Assembly (NCBI GenBank): GCA_001313065.1
Contig: BBFD01000009.1
Location: forward strand, 1-32,495
Source: Silvimonas sp. JCM 19000
GTDB taxonomy: Bacteria; Pseudomonadota; Gammaproteobacteria; Burkholderiales; Chitinibacteraceae
Direction of reading: 5' to 3'
Length of the DNA stretch: 32,495 nucleotides
Below are positions 19,647 through 28,967 of the stretch, piece by piece; position 1 is the stretch's first letter; each line of letters starts with the position of its first letter. Below the pieces are notes generated by a model. It had not been told where the DNA came from. It saw only the letters and a list, made by a program, of their open reading frames with translations, and did no database searches. A program made the translations under genes and the position numbers.

Positions 19647-21231
19647 CGTGTCACCCGCGCGGCGGCATAAGCAGAGCGCATACCAAAGCGTGCCGGCTTT
19701 TGCGGTTGCGGGCCCACGGCGGTGACGGCCTTGGCTTCACGCTCACGCGTGGCCGCCCAGCCCAGCGTCATCGAGGTCAGCAAGAACAGACGCGGATCGG
19801 TAAAACCAGGGTGGGTGGCGGTCAACTGCAATACCGACAAGAACGAACCCGAAGCCAGCAGCCAGTAAAAGCGCAAGCCGGGTCTGGCCTTGTAGGCCTT
19901 GACCACCATAAAGGCCAGCATGAACAAATAGAAGGACATCAGGCTTGCCGCGCCGAACATACCGGTTTCGGCAATCGGATTGGGCCAGTAGGTATCCATC
20001 AAGAAATTCTCTTTGCGCTGGAACCACCACAGCTGGTTAAAGCCGCTATCCCAGTACAAGGTATCGTCGTATTTGGCCGCACCGGCGCCGCCATAAGTGC
20101 CCAGACCCGCGCCCAGCGGAAAGTAGTTCTGCGCGATCTCGACGCTGGTTTGATAAATCTGTGCTCGCGGTGCCGTGACCGCACCGGTCCGGGTATTACC
20201 CCACTGCTGCAGATCGTTGACGATATATTTGGAATAAATGCTGCCCACCACGCTCAGGATCAGCGCGCCACCCATCAATGCCATGGTGCCGCGCTTGACC
20301 AGCGCACGCGGATTAGACAGCAGCATGATCATGAAGCAGGCCGCCATGGCACCAATCAATGCCTGGCGTTGCACCGCAAACAGCAGGATCAGCGCATGCC
20401 CGGCCGCAGCCACCGCCCAGCCCCGCCAGTTTTTTTTCGGTGACCATGCGGGCAAAACAATAGATGCCAAAGAAGGTGGCGGTCGCCGCCAGATAGGCCG
20501 GATGTTCATACGGGCCATTGGCGCGCCCCGGAAAGATACCCGTCGGATCGGGGCCACCGGGCATGCCGTGGAACACCTTGTAATACGCCGACGGCGCGCC
20601 CCACTCCAGCGCCACCATCGCCCCGGCAAACAGCCAGTAATAACGCGCAAAGCGATCCAGAATGCGCTCGGTGCGTGCGGTCCACAGGGCGAGGAAACCG
20701 CCACACAGCATCAGTATGCCCTTGAGATCACTGAAGCTCTGATTGATAAAGGCCATGGTTTGCGAACGGCCAAAGTAGGTCGACAACAGCGCAAACGTGA
20801 TGAACAACAAGAACGACAACATGGCCAGCACCAGCAGCCGGCTCTGACCGCAGTAGCGCAAAAAACGCGGGCAAGCCCAACAGGCCCAGCGTAAACAACA
20901 AGATTTGCGGCGGGCTTTGCAGGCCTTCAAACGTCATCTTGACCGCCATCGGCAGCAGCACGATATAGCCGAGATAGACATACACCGTGCCTTCACGCAG
21001 CAGACGGTTCTGCTGGGTGACCACCAGCGGCAGCAGCAGCATGGCGGCGATGCCGCACCAGAAAATGGCGCCGAACATCCCCATCACGGCCACGGTCAGG
21101 CCAATGAACAGACACAAGAAAATCAGCGAGGTCCAGCGCAGAACGGGCGGAACCCAGCGCGCCAGAAAATCGTAGACGCGATAGGCCCACGGGGGCAGCT
21201 GGATATGAGGCAGGTTAAGAGCGAGGCGCAC
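19643..21231 (-). CDS. wzy: O-antigen ligase/polymerase family protein (Wzy-like)
   Basis: This is an integral membrane protein with about a dozen helices and a large periplasmic loop, which would polymerise flipped repeat units. The N-terminus PPVLRWTSLIFLCLFIGLTV begins a helix-rich half. FPGRANGPYEHPAYLAATAT and NYFPLGAGLGTYGGAGA are the conserved loop motifs of the ligase/polymerase superfamily. The start is GTG at 21229-21231, with GGAG upstream followed by a T8 (plus strand) run. Breaks: A6 at 20860-20865 (restoring GLPAFLRYCGQSRLLVLA) and T8 at 20430-20437 (restoring ..NWRGWAVAAAGHALILL). Length is about 529 residues. Polymerase rather than ligase is inferred from the EPS setting and the presence of a Wzx. 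Confidence 0.82.
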
Positions 21232-21280
21232 GGTTTTTTTTCTCCAGGTAGCGAGCTACCGTGTTCTGGTCAGGCAAGCG

Positions 21281-21973
21281 TTACAGCGCGGTGCTCTCGC
21301 GGCCCACGCCGAGTACGGCGGCGGCTTGCGGACTGGAGGACACCATTTGATCGATAAACTGGTTTTCGAGGGCATAAGCACGCGGCTCATCGGCCGAGAT
21401 GGTCGACACGCGCACGATGGAGCCATCCGGAATCAGCCTCTGAAGCCGTAGCCCCACAGACGCTTTTTTAAAATCAGTCGGGTCTGCGCCGATCTGATCA
21501 CCGATGGTGGTCCAGAACGACACCGGTTCGATGCGACGACCATTAACGCCAGTCAGACGCGTTAGCGGTACCGGGCCACTGCCGGTGCGTACCACGGTTT
21601 GTTCAACGCCATGAATGGCAAAGCCTTGTGCCGGATAGCAGATGTCCGGCCGATGCAACTGGCGGCCGCCGTTATCACGCTGGTCTTCGCCGTACGCAAT
21701 CATCAGCATGATGCGTTCGCCCTGCGGATTGATGTAGGTGCGCGACAGGATCTGGCTGTAGAGCTTGGCCAGCACCGCTTGTGACTCGGCCGACTGCACC
21801 ACCGGCGCGGTATCGACCACGGTTTTCCAGGTGCCGAATTGCGCCGGGATCGCGGTTTCCAGGTCGACCTTGCGTTGTTGCGCCATAAACTGCGTGGGAG
21901 TCAGCGCCTGCGCCACCACGGCGCCCGATACCATGATCGCGCAAACGATCAGACCTTTAGTTAACGGTTTCAT
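21281..21973 (-). CDS. epsI: Exosortase-associated protein EpsI
   Basis: EpsI is a periplasmic or membrane-anchored partner found next to exosortases and is sometimes fused to them. The N-terminal helix MKPLTKGLIVCAIMVSGAVV acts as a signal or anchor. NPQGERIMLMIAYGEDQRD, LHRPDICYPAQGF and the C-terminal IPDGSIVRVSTIS are the family's core. Two compensating errors (T6 at 21464-21469 and a base loss near 21437) leave the frame open but scramble about ten residues. Corrected, they read FKKRLWGYGFRGLIPDGS, which matches the family's RYGF-x-G-x-IPDG pattern. The ATG overlaps the exosortase stop by four bases. Length is 230 residues. Confidence 0.9.
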   Translation of the reverse strand: MKPLTKGLIVCAIMVSGAVVAQALTPTQFMAQQRKVDLETAIPAQFGTWKTVVDTAPVVQSAESQAVLAKLYSQILSRTYINPQGERIMLMIAYGEDQRDNGGRQLHRPDICYPAQGFAIHGVEQTVVRTGSGPVPLTRLTGVNGRRIEPVSFWTTIGDQIGADPTDFKKASVGLRLQRLIPDGSIVRVSTISADEPRAYALENQFIDQMVSSSPQAAAVLGVGRESTAL

Positions 21974-22852
21974 ACAGCGGCTCCTTTATGACGCGGCCGG
22001 AACAGGCCCATCAGACTATCCAGCGAGAACAACAGCGCCAGTGCGACGGCAAAGATCATGATCCCGGCAAAGCCGTGGATAAAACCCTGCCCGGCCGCAT
22101 CGCCAAAGTAATACGTCACCAGCACCAGGATCATGACCCGCACCACATTGGCGAGGAAGGCAATCGGTGCGATGGCAGAAAAAAAATCAGCAGGTTGCGC
22201 GAGATCGATTTGTATTGCGCCAGGTAGAGATACAACAGGCCCATGGCATACAGACTGAACATGGAATGCAGGCCCGAGCAGGCATCGGCCACCAGTAGTT
22301 CATACGGTCCGATGGTCAGCATGACGCCGGTGCGGGCAATCGGATAACCCAGGGCATACAAGGCGTTTTCGGCCAGCACCGACACATATTGCTTGAGCGT
22401 ACCGGTGAGCATATCCACCACCGAACCCGGCAGCGGAATCATGAACAGGATAAAGAACACGGCAAAGCGGTAAGTCTTGAGCATGGCCCAACCGCCGTAG
22501 ACCAGCAGCACGCCGGCAATCAGCGGAATGAATGCGCCAATTTCAAACAGATAGATCTGCTGCGAGCGGCCCATGATGTACATCAGCGCGCCCACCACCA
22601 ACAGCGGCCAACCCCACATCGAGGGCGCGCTGAATTTGACCTCGTCGCGGCGCGACCAGAACAGCCACAGCACGATCAGCAATACGATCGGACCATGCGC
22701 TTGCTCATCGGAATCCCACAGTGTGCTGGCCAGCCGCAACACCGTCGGCACCAGCAATACCAGCAGCCCAACCAGCGGCAGCGCAATGCGGCTGAGCAGC
22801 GTGCTGAGTTCACTGGCGGTGTTTTTTTTGACATGGTCGAGCCACTATCCAT
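21970..22852 (-). CDS. xrtB: Exosortase B (PEP-CTERM processing transpeptidase)
   Basis: Exosortase is a multi-pass inner-membrane cysteine enzyme that recognises PEP-CTERM signals. Visible catalytic residues are Cys in ADACSGLHSMFSLY, Arg in LANVVRVMILVLVTYYFG and His in GQGFIHGFAGI. About eight hydrophobic helices are seen. The start is taken as ATG at 22850-22852 (MDSGSTMSK) because AGAGAG lies just upstream; ATG 22832-22834 is an alternative. Two A/T runs need shortening: T8 at 22822-22829 (SKNTASELSTLL) and A8 at 22179-22186 (LIFSAIAPIAFLANVV). Without the second correction Arg and His are lost. Length is about 292 residues. The B-type label follows from the EpsI, EpsG, EpsF and EpsL neighbours. 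Confidence 0.92.
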
Positions 22853-22878
22853 CACGATCTCTCTTTAAATCAGTGGGG

Positions 22879-22904
22879 GTGCGCCAGTGCTTGCACCGGC
22901 GCAC
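22879..22904. repeat. Strong inverted repeat in the epsG-xrtB spacer
   Basis: GTGCGCC (22879-22885) pairs with GGCGCAC (22898-22904), and inside it GTGC pairs with GCAC around TT, with a single A/C mismatch. No T tract follows on the minus strand, so it is not a standard terminator. It sits in the 72-base spacer upstream of the exosortase and may set relative messenger levels. Confidence 0.5.
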
Positions 22905-22924
22905 GCCTTGTTTGCATCCGGCCC

Positions 22925-23790
22925 TCAGGCCATGACACAACCCAGAACTTCCGCGCCCGAGCCGACAATTTCATCGCGAGCCCGGTTCAGGCTCTTGACC
23001 GGGGTGATGTCGGTCTGTGCCACCATCACCACGCCACGCGCCCGCGCTGCCACCAGTTGACCATCGGCCGCGGCATCCAGCGCCGGGGTATCGACGATCA
23101 CCACATCAAACTCGCTGATGGCTTGCAGCATCAGCTCATCAAAATGCATGCGGGTCAGCAGTTCTTGCGGGTTGGGCGGCACGGTGCCGGCCGGCAACAC
23201 ATGCAGGGCACGCAAACCGTCGACGGCACGGGCCGCGCTCAGGTTGGCGCGACCGGCCAGGATGTCGGACAGACCGGGGCGTTGATCAATCTTGAACAGG
23301 GCGTGCTGTTGCGGATTACGCATATTGGCGTCGATCAGCAGCGTGCGTTCACCCAGTTGCGAAAACACGATGGCCAGGTTGGCCGCCAGCAAATGGCTTT
23401 TGAGCGTTTCTTCGCACGAGGTAATCGCCAGCGACTTATTGCCCGGCGTAATCCACTTGAGCATCAGCTTGCTGCGCAAACCGCGGATGGCTTCGACTTC
23501 GTGGCCAAACGGTTGATGCGCGGCCACCAGCGCCTGGTCCAGATCGGTGTCTTGCCCGGCCAGATGCGAGTAGGAAAACTGGTGCGACAAGGCCGACTGG
23601 ATATCGCGTTCGGTGACGTAACCGAGCTTGATGGCCGCTTCGCCGAACAGGATGTTCTGTTCTTTTTTTGCAGGCGCAGCACGTTCTCGGCCTGTTGCAG
23701 CGTCAGCTTGCCCTGGTCCAGCAGCAGCTGGCCCATATTGCCGGTGGGCAGGCCTTGATGCTGGTTATGAATAATGATTTCTTGTTTCAT
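22925..23790 (-). CDS. epsG: EpsG-type chain-length tyrosine kinase-like ATPase
   Basis: EpsG is the cytoplasmic ATPase partner of the Wzz-like EpsF. The N-terminal 80 or so residues resemble the MshEN/GspE-N domain (MGQLLLDQGKLTLQQAENVL). The rest is the BY-kinase-like domain with FGHEVEAIRGLRSKLML, LGERTLLIDANMRNPQQH and FDVVIVDTPALDAAADG. Oddly, the P-loop position reads ITSCEETLKSHLLAANLA, without the Gly pattern of a normal Walker A, and the A' box has Asn in DANMR. There is no tyrosine cluster at the end (..AEVLGCVMA). T7 at 23663-23669 should be five (LRLQKEQNILFGEAAIKLGY). The ATG at 23790 has AGGAAG upstream. Length is about 287 residues. Kinase activity is doubtful; a regulatory ATP-binding or scaffold role is possible. 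Confidence 0.88.
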
Positions 23791-23800
23791 GGCGTCTTCC

Positions 23801-25180
23801 TCACGCGGCCTTCGGGCCATTCAACAGCGGCGGGCGCGGACGGCGCAGACGGCGCGTCTTGCGCAGATCTGCCAGTACCGGCACATCCAGCAGCAGCTCT
23901 ACATCCATGGCCGAACGGACGCGGCGGTTCATGACTTCAGCCAGCCAGGCAAAGCTGATACCCAGCAACAAGCCAACGATGATGGACATCAGCACATTCA
24001 TGGTGGTGCGCGGGCCCGACGGTGCATTGGTTCCGGCGCCGACTTCAGGATGGCGTAGTCGGTGGACGAGTTGCGGCTTTGCAGCATGGTCTCAAACGAA
24101 CGTTGCTGCGCCTGGGCATAGGCTTTTTGCGCGTTGTCGACGTCGGCAGTCAGTGCATCCATGGTGGCGCGACGTTTTTTTCATGTCCATCACGCGGGCC
24201 TTCTGTTCAGCCAGTGCGGCTTCAACCGCAGCCTGGCGCGAGGCCGAGTTGGATGCCACGCTGCTCACGCTGCCCGAGTACTGCCGCAGCAACTGGTTGA
24301 GCTGATCACGCGTGGCCTGCACCTGGCTTCCATTTCCTTGTACTTCGGATAATTGGGGCCGTTGCTGGCTTGCATCTGTTTGAACTGCGCTTCTTGCGAC
24401 GCGAGCGTGCCTTTGAGGTTCTGGATCAGACCATTGTTGAGCACGTCCGGCGAAGCCACACCGCCACGAGCACGCGATTGCGCTTCCAGCGTGGACGATT
24501 GCGCTGCGCCCAGTTGGGCCGCCAGATCGTTCAGGCGCTGTGTTTCGATGTCCATGCGCTCGTCGGTGGCACTGATGCCTTCTTTTTTGCTGGAACTCGG
24601 TCAGACGTTGTTGCGCCCGATCCATATCGGCTTTAAGGCCTTTGAGCTGCTGCTGGAAGAAGTCATTGTTCTGCTGCGCATTGGACGAGCGGATATCGAT
24701 CAACATCTTCTGGTAAGCCGCACCGAAGGCGTTGGCGATGACCGATGCGTAATGCGGGTCGGGCGAGGTGTACGAGATCGTGATCATATTGCTGTCACGG
24801 CTGGGCTTGACCTCGAGCTTGGCGCGGATCGAATCCGCCATAAAGTCGCGGTAGTTGCCTTCACCACCGGCGTCTTCCCACTTCTGCCGCGCTTCCGGCG
24901 AATTGGCCAGGCCCAACTGATCCACCACCTTGAGTGCCACGTTATGGCTGGTAATGGTGTCTACCTGGGTGGCCAGATAAGCCGGCGTCAGAAAGTTGAC
25001 CATGGACTGGCCGGTGACGGCATCCTGGCCACGGGCGTCGATCGACATCACCAGCTCGGCGGTATAGCGCTTGGGCAACATCAGCGTCACCACCGTGGTT
25101 GCGCCCACGACCACAAAGAACACCGTCAGAACGATGGCTTTGCGCGCCCGGAGCACCTGGAGAAACTGGGTAAAGTTCAT
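23801..25180 (-). CDS. epsF: Chain-length determinant protein EpsF (Wzz/PCP family)
   Basis: This is an inner-membrane polysaccharide co-polymerase that controls polymer length and contacts EpsG. MNFTQFLQVLRARKAI precedes the first helix (about residues 15-36). The Wzz domain has RYTAELVMSIDARGQD and SNMITISYTSPDPHYASVIA. A long coiled coil runs from about residue 165 to 390, and the second helix starts at TTMNVLMSIIVGLLLG. Four breaks: T6 24583-24588 (EFQQKEGISATDERMDIET), base loss near 24327 (KEMEAQVQATRDQLN), T7 24175-24181 (DMKKRRATMDALTADVDNA) and base loss near 24030 (APEPNAPSGPRTTM). The start at 25180 has GGGAGA upstream and lies 13 bases after epsE. Length is about 459 residues. Confidence 0.92.
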
Positions 25181-25193
25181 GTGGATCTCCCGC

Positions 25194-25982
25194 TTAGAAC
25201 AGGCTTTCTTTGACGTAGATAACGTCGTTGGCCTGGACTAGATCGTTAGGTTGAACGTCGATGACTTTGACGCTGCCATCGGGCTGGGGACGGTTGATGG
25301 TGATCGAGGTATGCGACGCGCGCTGGTTAAAGCCACCCGCCACGGCCAGGGCCTGCATCACGGTCTGGTTGAGCTCCAGGCGGAAATTGCCCGGGCGCCC
25401 CACTTCGCCGTACACGTAGTACTGCGCCATACGCGGCACGTAGATCACGTCGTCGTTTTGCATGCGCAGGGTAGTGTTCTCGCTCTTGCCGTTATTGATA
25501 TCGCGCGGCAGATTGATTTCGGTTTTCTTGCCATCACGCAGCAACTGCACCACGTCGCCACCGTTACCGGTCAGGCCGCCGGCAATGGCCAGCAGATCAA
25601 GCAGATTGGTGGCCGAGTCGAGCGAATAGCGGCCCGGCTTGGCAATCTCGCCAATGATGGAAACGCGCTGGCTGCGATATTGCGAAATCAGCACATTGAC
25701 TTGCGGGTTCTTGATGAAACCGCCTTTGGACAAACGTTGTGCGATGGCTTGTTCCGCTTCGGCAAACGACACGCCGTTGAGCTTGACCATGCCGACCAGC
25801 GGAAACGACAGTTCGCCGTCTTTGGTCAGTTGCAGTTCGAGTTGCAGATCAGGATGGTCATACACGCTGACCTTGATCACATCGCCGGGTCCGAGTTTGT
25901 ATTCGCCTGCATTTTCGGCGCGTGCCGCCAGCGGCAGGGCAAACATACACGCCATGCACAGGGTAAGTAGCCACTTCATCAT
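25194..25982 (-). CDS. epsE: Polysaccharide export protein EpsE (Wza-like, SLBB domains)
   Basis: This is a periplasmic/outer-membrane export protein. The signal peptide is cut after ALPLAARA at about residue 22, and there is no lipobox Cys at the cut site, unlike classical Wza. The Poly_export domain starts YKLGPGDVIKVSVYDHPDL and includes DGELSFPLVGMVKLNG. Two SLBB segments follow, VSIIGEIAKPGRYSLDSAT and YVYGEVGRPGNFRLELNQT. The frame is intact over all 262 residues, so it serves as an internal control for sequence quality. Two adjacent ATG codons (25982, 25979) are possible starts. It lies between epsD and epsF, as in other exosortase-B loci. Confidence 0.95.
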   Translation of the reverse strand: MMKWLLTLCMACMFALPLAARAENAGEYKLGPGDVIKVSVYDHPDLQLELQLTKDGELSFPLVGMVKLNGVSFAEAEQAIAQRLSKGGFIKNPQVNVLISQYRSQRVSIIGEIAKPGRYSLDSATNLLDLLAIAGGLTGNGGDVVQLLRDGKKTEINLPRDINNGKSENTTLRMQNDDVIYVPRMAQYYVYGEVGRPGNFRLELNQTVMQALAVAGGFNQRASHTSITINRPQPDGSVKVIDVQPNDLVQANDVIYVKESLF

Positions 25983-25983
25983 G

Positions 25984-26884
25984 TTAATTCAGCCCCTTGA
26001 TACCGGATTTGAGGTGTTCTTCGTCTGCTGACCCGCCTGCGGCCACCGAGGCCGGCTCTGAGGCAAAGCGCTTGACGTATTCGATTTTGGCGCCGCCGCG
26101 CAGATTTTTTCAGATGGTCAGCCGCGGTGGTGCGGGCGGCATCGCTCTGCAGATAACGCGCGATGATTTTGGCGGCGTCTTTTTTCTGCCACCGGCGCGG
26201 GGGTGGCTTGTTTCAGTTGCAACAGCATGGTGGCGTCACCTTGCGGCAGCACCGAGATGTCGCCCGGATTCATGGCCGCGAATTGCGGCAATGCAGCCAG
26301 CGGCAACTGGTCAGCCGCACGTTGCGCGGTCGAATGCTGGAACTGGATATTGTGGGTTTGCAGAATCTGCTGAGTGTCAGCGCCAGTCTTACTGGCATCC
26401 AGCTCTTTGCGCAGGCCTTCGTTGACGTCGGACGACTTGACCGCAAACACGTCCAGGTCATACACCTTGCGCTGGGCAAACAGGTTGGGGTTCTTGGCGT
26501 AGAAGTCATCGATCTGTGCCTGGCTAGGCTCGGCCGGGCGACCGAATTCGCGCTCGGCGGCGGCCTGAGCCAACACCTGGCGGCGCGAGGCCTCGATCGA
26601 TTGCAGCACCGTCGGATCACGGTCCAGCTTGAGTTTCTCGGCCTTCTGCACCAGCAATTCCTGGTCGATCAGCTTGTCGAGCACGGCTTGCTTCTGGTCA
26701 TCCGAAGCATTGGGTTGCCGTGCCAACACATAGTTGAGTTGATGCACGGTGATTTCAGCGTCGTTGACACGGGCCAATACCTGGCTGGGGCTGGCTGCCT
26801 TGGGTTTCTTGTCGCAACCGGCCAACAAGCCCACCGCGAGAACCACCGCCAACGGGTATACAAGTTTATTGTTTTTTTCATCAT
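25984..26884 (-). CDS. epsD: EpsD-family peptidyl-prolyl isomerase lipoprotein
   Basis: EpsD is a SurA-like periplasmic folding helper found in EPS loci. After correction the N-terminus is MMKNNKLVYPLAVVLAVGLL with the lipobox LLAGC, so the protein is probably lipid-anchored. LARVNDAEITVHQLNYVL, KLIDQELLVQKAEKL and FYAKNPNLFAQRKVYDLDVF are typical of the chaperone part of parvulin-like proteins. The C-terminal half is a weak PPIase-like domain, and I see no clear catalytic pocket. Three runs are too long: T7 26872-26878, T6 26180-26185 (VAEKDAAKIIARYLQSD) and T6 26105-26110 (DHLKNLRGGAKIEYVKRF). The corrected protein ends GIKGLN at 25984, one base before the epsE start. Length is about 298 residues. 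Confidence 0.88.
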
Positions 26885-26946
26885 TAAGCTTTCCGATTGA
26901 GACAGTAATGGACCAACATTAACTTACGTAGCTTAAGGCAAACTTA

Positions 26947-28445
26947 TCAGAATGCATTCCGGTCATTGATCATCGAAGTCACCGTTTTCAGGACGATCTT
27001 GATGTCCATCCAGACCGTCCAGTTGCGCAAATACTCCAGATCGAAGTCGATCCGGCGACGCATTTTGTCCAGCGTATCGGTCTCACCCCGATAGCCATTC
27101 ACCTGAGCCCAACCGGTAATCCCCGGCTTGACCTTGTGACGAATCATGTAGCCCTTGATCAGCTTGCGATAAAGCTCGTTGTGCGCATTGGCATGCGGCC
27201 GTGGGCCTACCACGCTCATGCGCCCTTGCAGCACATTGATGAACTGCGGCAATTCGTCGAGCGAGGCCTTACGCAAGAAACCGCCGATGGGTGTGAGGCG
27301 TTGATCGTTGCGGGTGGCTGGGTGACCTTGTCGCCGTCCTCCATCACCGTCATCGAGCGGAATTTATATACGGTGATGGATTGCCCATCCGCGCCATAGC
27401 GGCGTTGGCGGAACAACACCGGGCCGGGCGAAGTCACCTTCACCGCAATCGCCACGCCCAGCATGATCGGCCAGATCAGCGCGAGGATGGCCAGCGCCAG
27501 CGCGATGTCGATCAGCCGCTTGACCACGCCTGGCACGCCCACAAACGGGCTTTCGCACACGGCGACGACCGGCACGCCGGCAATCTGGTCAAAGCGCGCC
27601 TGGATCAGATCAAAAATGAACAGATCGGGAACGAAATAGATGGAAGCGGTGGTGTCTTTGGTTTCGTCCAGCAACTGCAGCACACGCGGCTGCGAGGTCA
27701 TGGGCAGCGAGATATACAACTCGTGGATATCGTGTTCTTTGCAATATCGGGTGAGCGAGCTGATCGGACCGAGGATTTCTTCTGGTTTGACGTCGTCCAG
27801 CCGATCCATGCTGCGGTCATCAAAGAAACCGACAAATTCAATATTGTGGATGGGGCTGCTCTTGACGCGCCGCGCCAGCAAACGACCCACATGATTGGCG
27901 CCGACGATCGCCACCCGTTTGGCCTTGCTGGGCGAATGCCCCGGATGCACCACCACCGAGCGGATAATCCAGTGCGTTAACACCAGCGTGACCGGTGCCA
28001 CCGCCATCCACGTCAGCACAAACCGCGGATCAAAATAGTCGCCAAAATGGGTGGCGCTGCCTAATAGATAAAGAAACATGCAGATCAGCAACCAGCTGAC
28101 CGCCATCTTGCCCAAGCCCTGCCACGGCCGCGAATTGCCCGGCACAAACAGCACCGTGCCTTCGAGCACCAGTGCCGACAACAGAAAAGCAATCACCGCC
28201 AGCACTGTGGTGTAGCCGCTGATGGCCACATCAAACAGCCACGCCAGCAACACCATCGTGCCCACCACCAACACGGGATCAATCACCAGTTTGAATACGC
28301 TGGCCACCGGGGCAACTTTGGAAAACTCACCAAAGCGGTCACCCAGCAAATAATTCGGCAGCGTATCGACATCCTCACGCGCGGCATCGACGCTGAGGGC
28401 GGCACTGGTTTCCAGCGTATTTACGGTGTTCATGGCTTCACCCAT
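26947..28445 (-). CDS. Undecaprenyl-phosphate sugar phosphotransferase (WcaJ/GumD-like)
   Basis: This is the initiating glycosyltransferase, which moves a sugar-1-phosphate (probably glucose) to undecaprenyl phosphate. The N-terminal half has about five membrane helices and a CoA-binding-like domain (KRVAIVGANHVGRLLARRVK). The C-terminal catalytic half has KRLIDIALALAILALIWPIM, SPGPVLFRQRRYGADG, FRSMTVMEDGD, LDELPQFINVLQGRMSVVGP, RPHANAHNE and YMIRHKVKPGITGWAQVNGY. A single G loss near 27319 breaks the frame (restoring KVTQATRNDQRLTPIGGFLR). The start ATG is at 28443-28445, with an in-frame alternative at 28431-28433. Length is about 499 residues. Members of this type are named EpsB in some loci, but I leave the symbol blank. 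Confidence 0.92.
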
Positions 28446-28458
28446 CCTGTTGCCTGGT

Positions 28459-28884
28459 TTACTGCTTTGAGGAGCGCTTGCGACGGGCCAGCAGCAGCGG
28501 CACGCCGAGTGTCAACAACAACCAGTTTTCGGGCTCGGGGACCACCGAGGCGCGACGGTCTTCATCGCTGCTCCCTGCCCCTACTCCACTGGTATTCCCT
28601 GACGAACCGCCGAGATGCCCCTCCGACATCGCGCCGCCCATCACCGAGCCCGCGCGCGTCAGGCCAACTTCTGACATCCGGAAGAACGGCAGCGCGTTGA
28701 GCACCTGGGCTGCTTCGCCATCGGTCTGGCGGCCGTCATCGTGGCTATCAGCCGAAACCACAGCGTCTTGCCAGGTGGCGGTTTCGACCGATGACGTTGT
28801 AATCGTTGCCTGCGCGTGGGCCCAAAGCGGTAGGGAGACCAAGGCGCAAGCCGCTGCAAAGTGTTTCAGTGAGCGTGGTTTCAT
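28459..28884 (-). CDS. Small PEP-CTERM protein inside the EPS operon
   Basis: This is a secreted protein of 141 residues with signal peptide MKPRSLKHFAAACALVSLPL and likely cut after AHA. The mature part is only about 85 residues before the sorting signal. It is polar, with ADSHDDGRQTDGE, then a Gly/Ser-rich linker (HLGGSSGNTSGVGAGSSDED) that could be glycosylated. The C-terminal signal is VPEPENWLLLTLGVPLLLAR followed by RKRSSKQ. It lies 13 bases upstream of the sugar phosphotransferase and 83 after epsL, and is co-oriented with the exosortase. The frame is intact. There is no strong ribosome binding site before the ATG at 28884. Its function is unknown; it is probably the cognate exosortase substrate of this locus. 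Confidence 0.88.
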   Translation of the reverse strand: MKPRSLKHFAAACALVSLPLWAHAQATITTSSVETATWQDAVVSADSHDDGRQTDGEAAQVLNALPFFRMSEVGLTRAGSVMGGAMSEGHLGGSSGNTSGVGAGSSDEDRRASVVPEPENWLLLTLGVPLLLARRKRSSKQ

Positions 28885-28967
28885 ATTGTTTTTGGTGCTT
28901 TCGCAGAACAAGTTAATAATTTTTTTTGGTAGTCAACAACTCAAGCCACCGTTGCGGCGGCGGCTGG

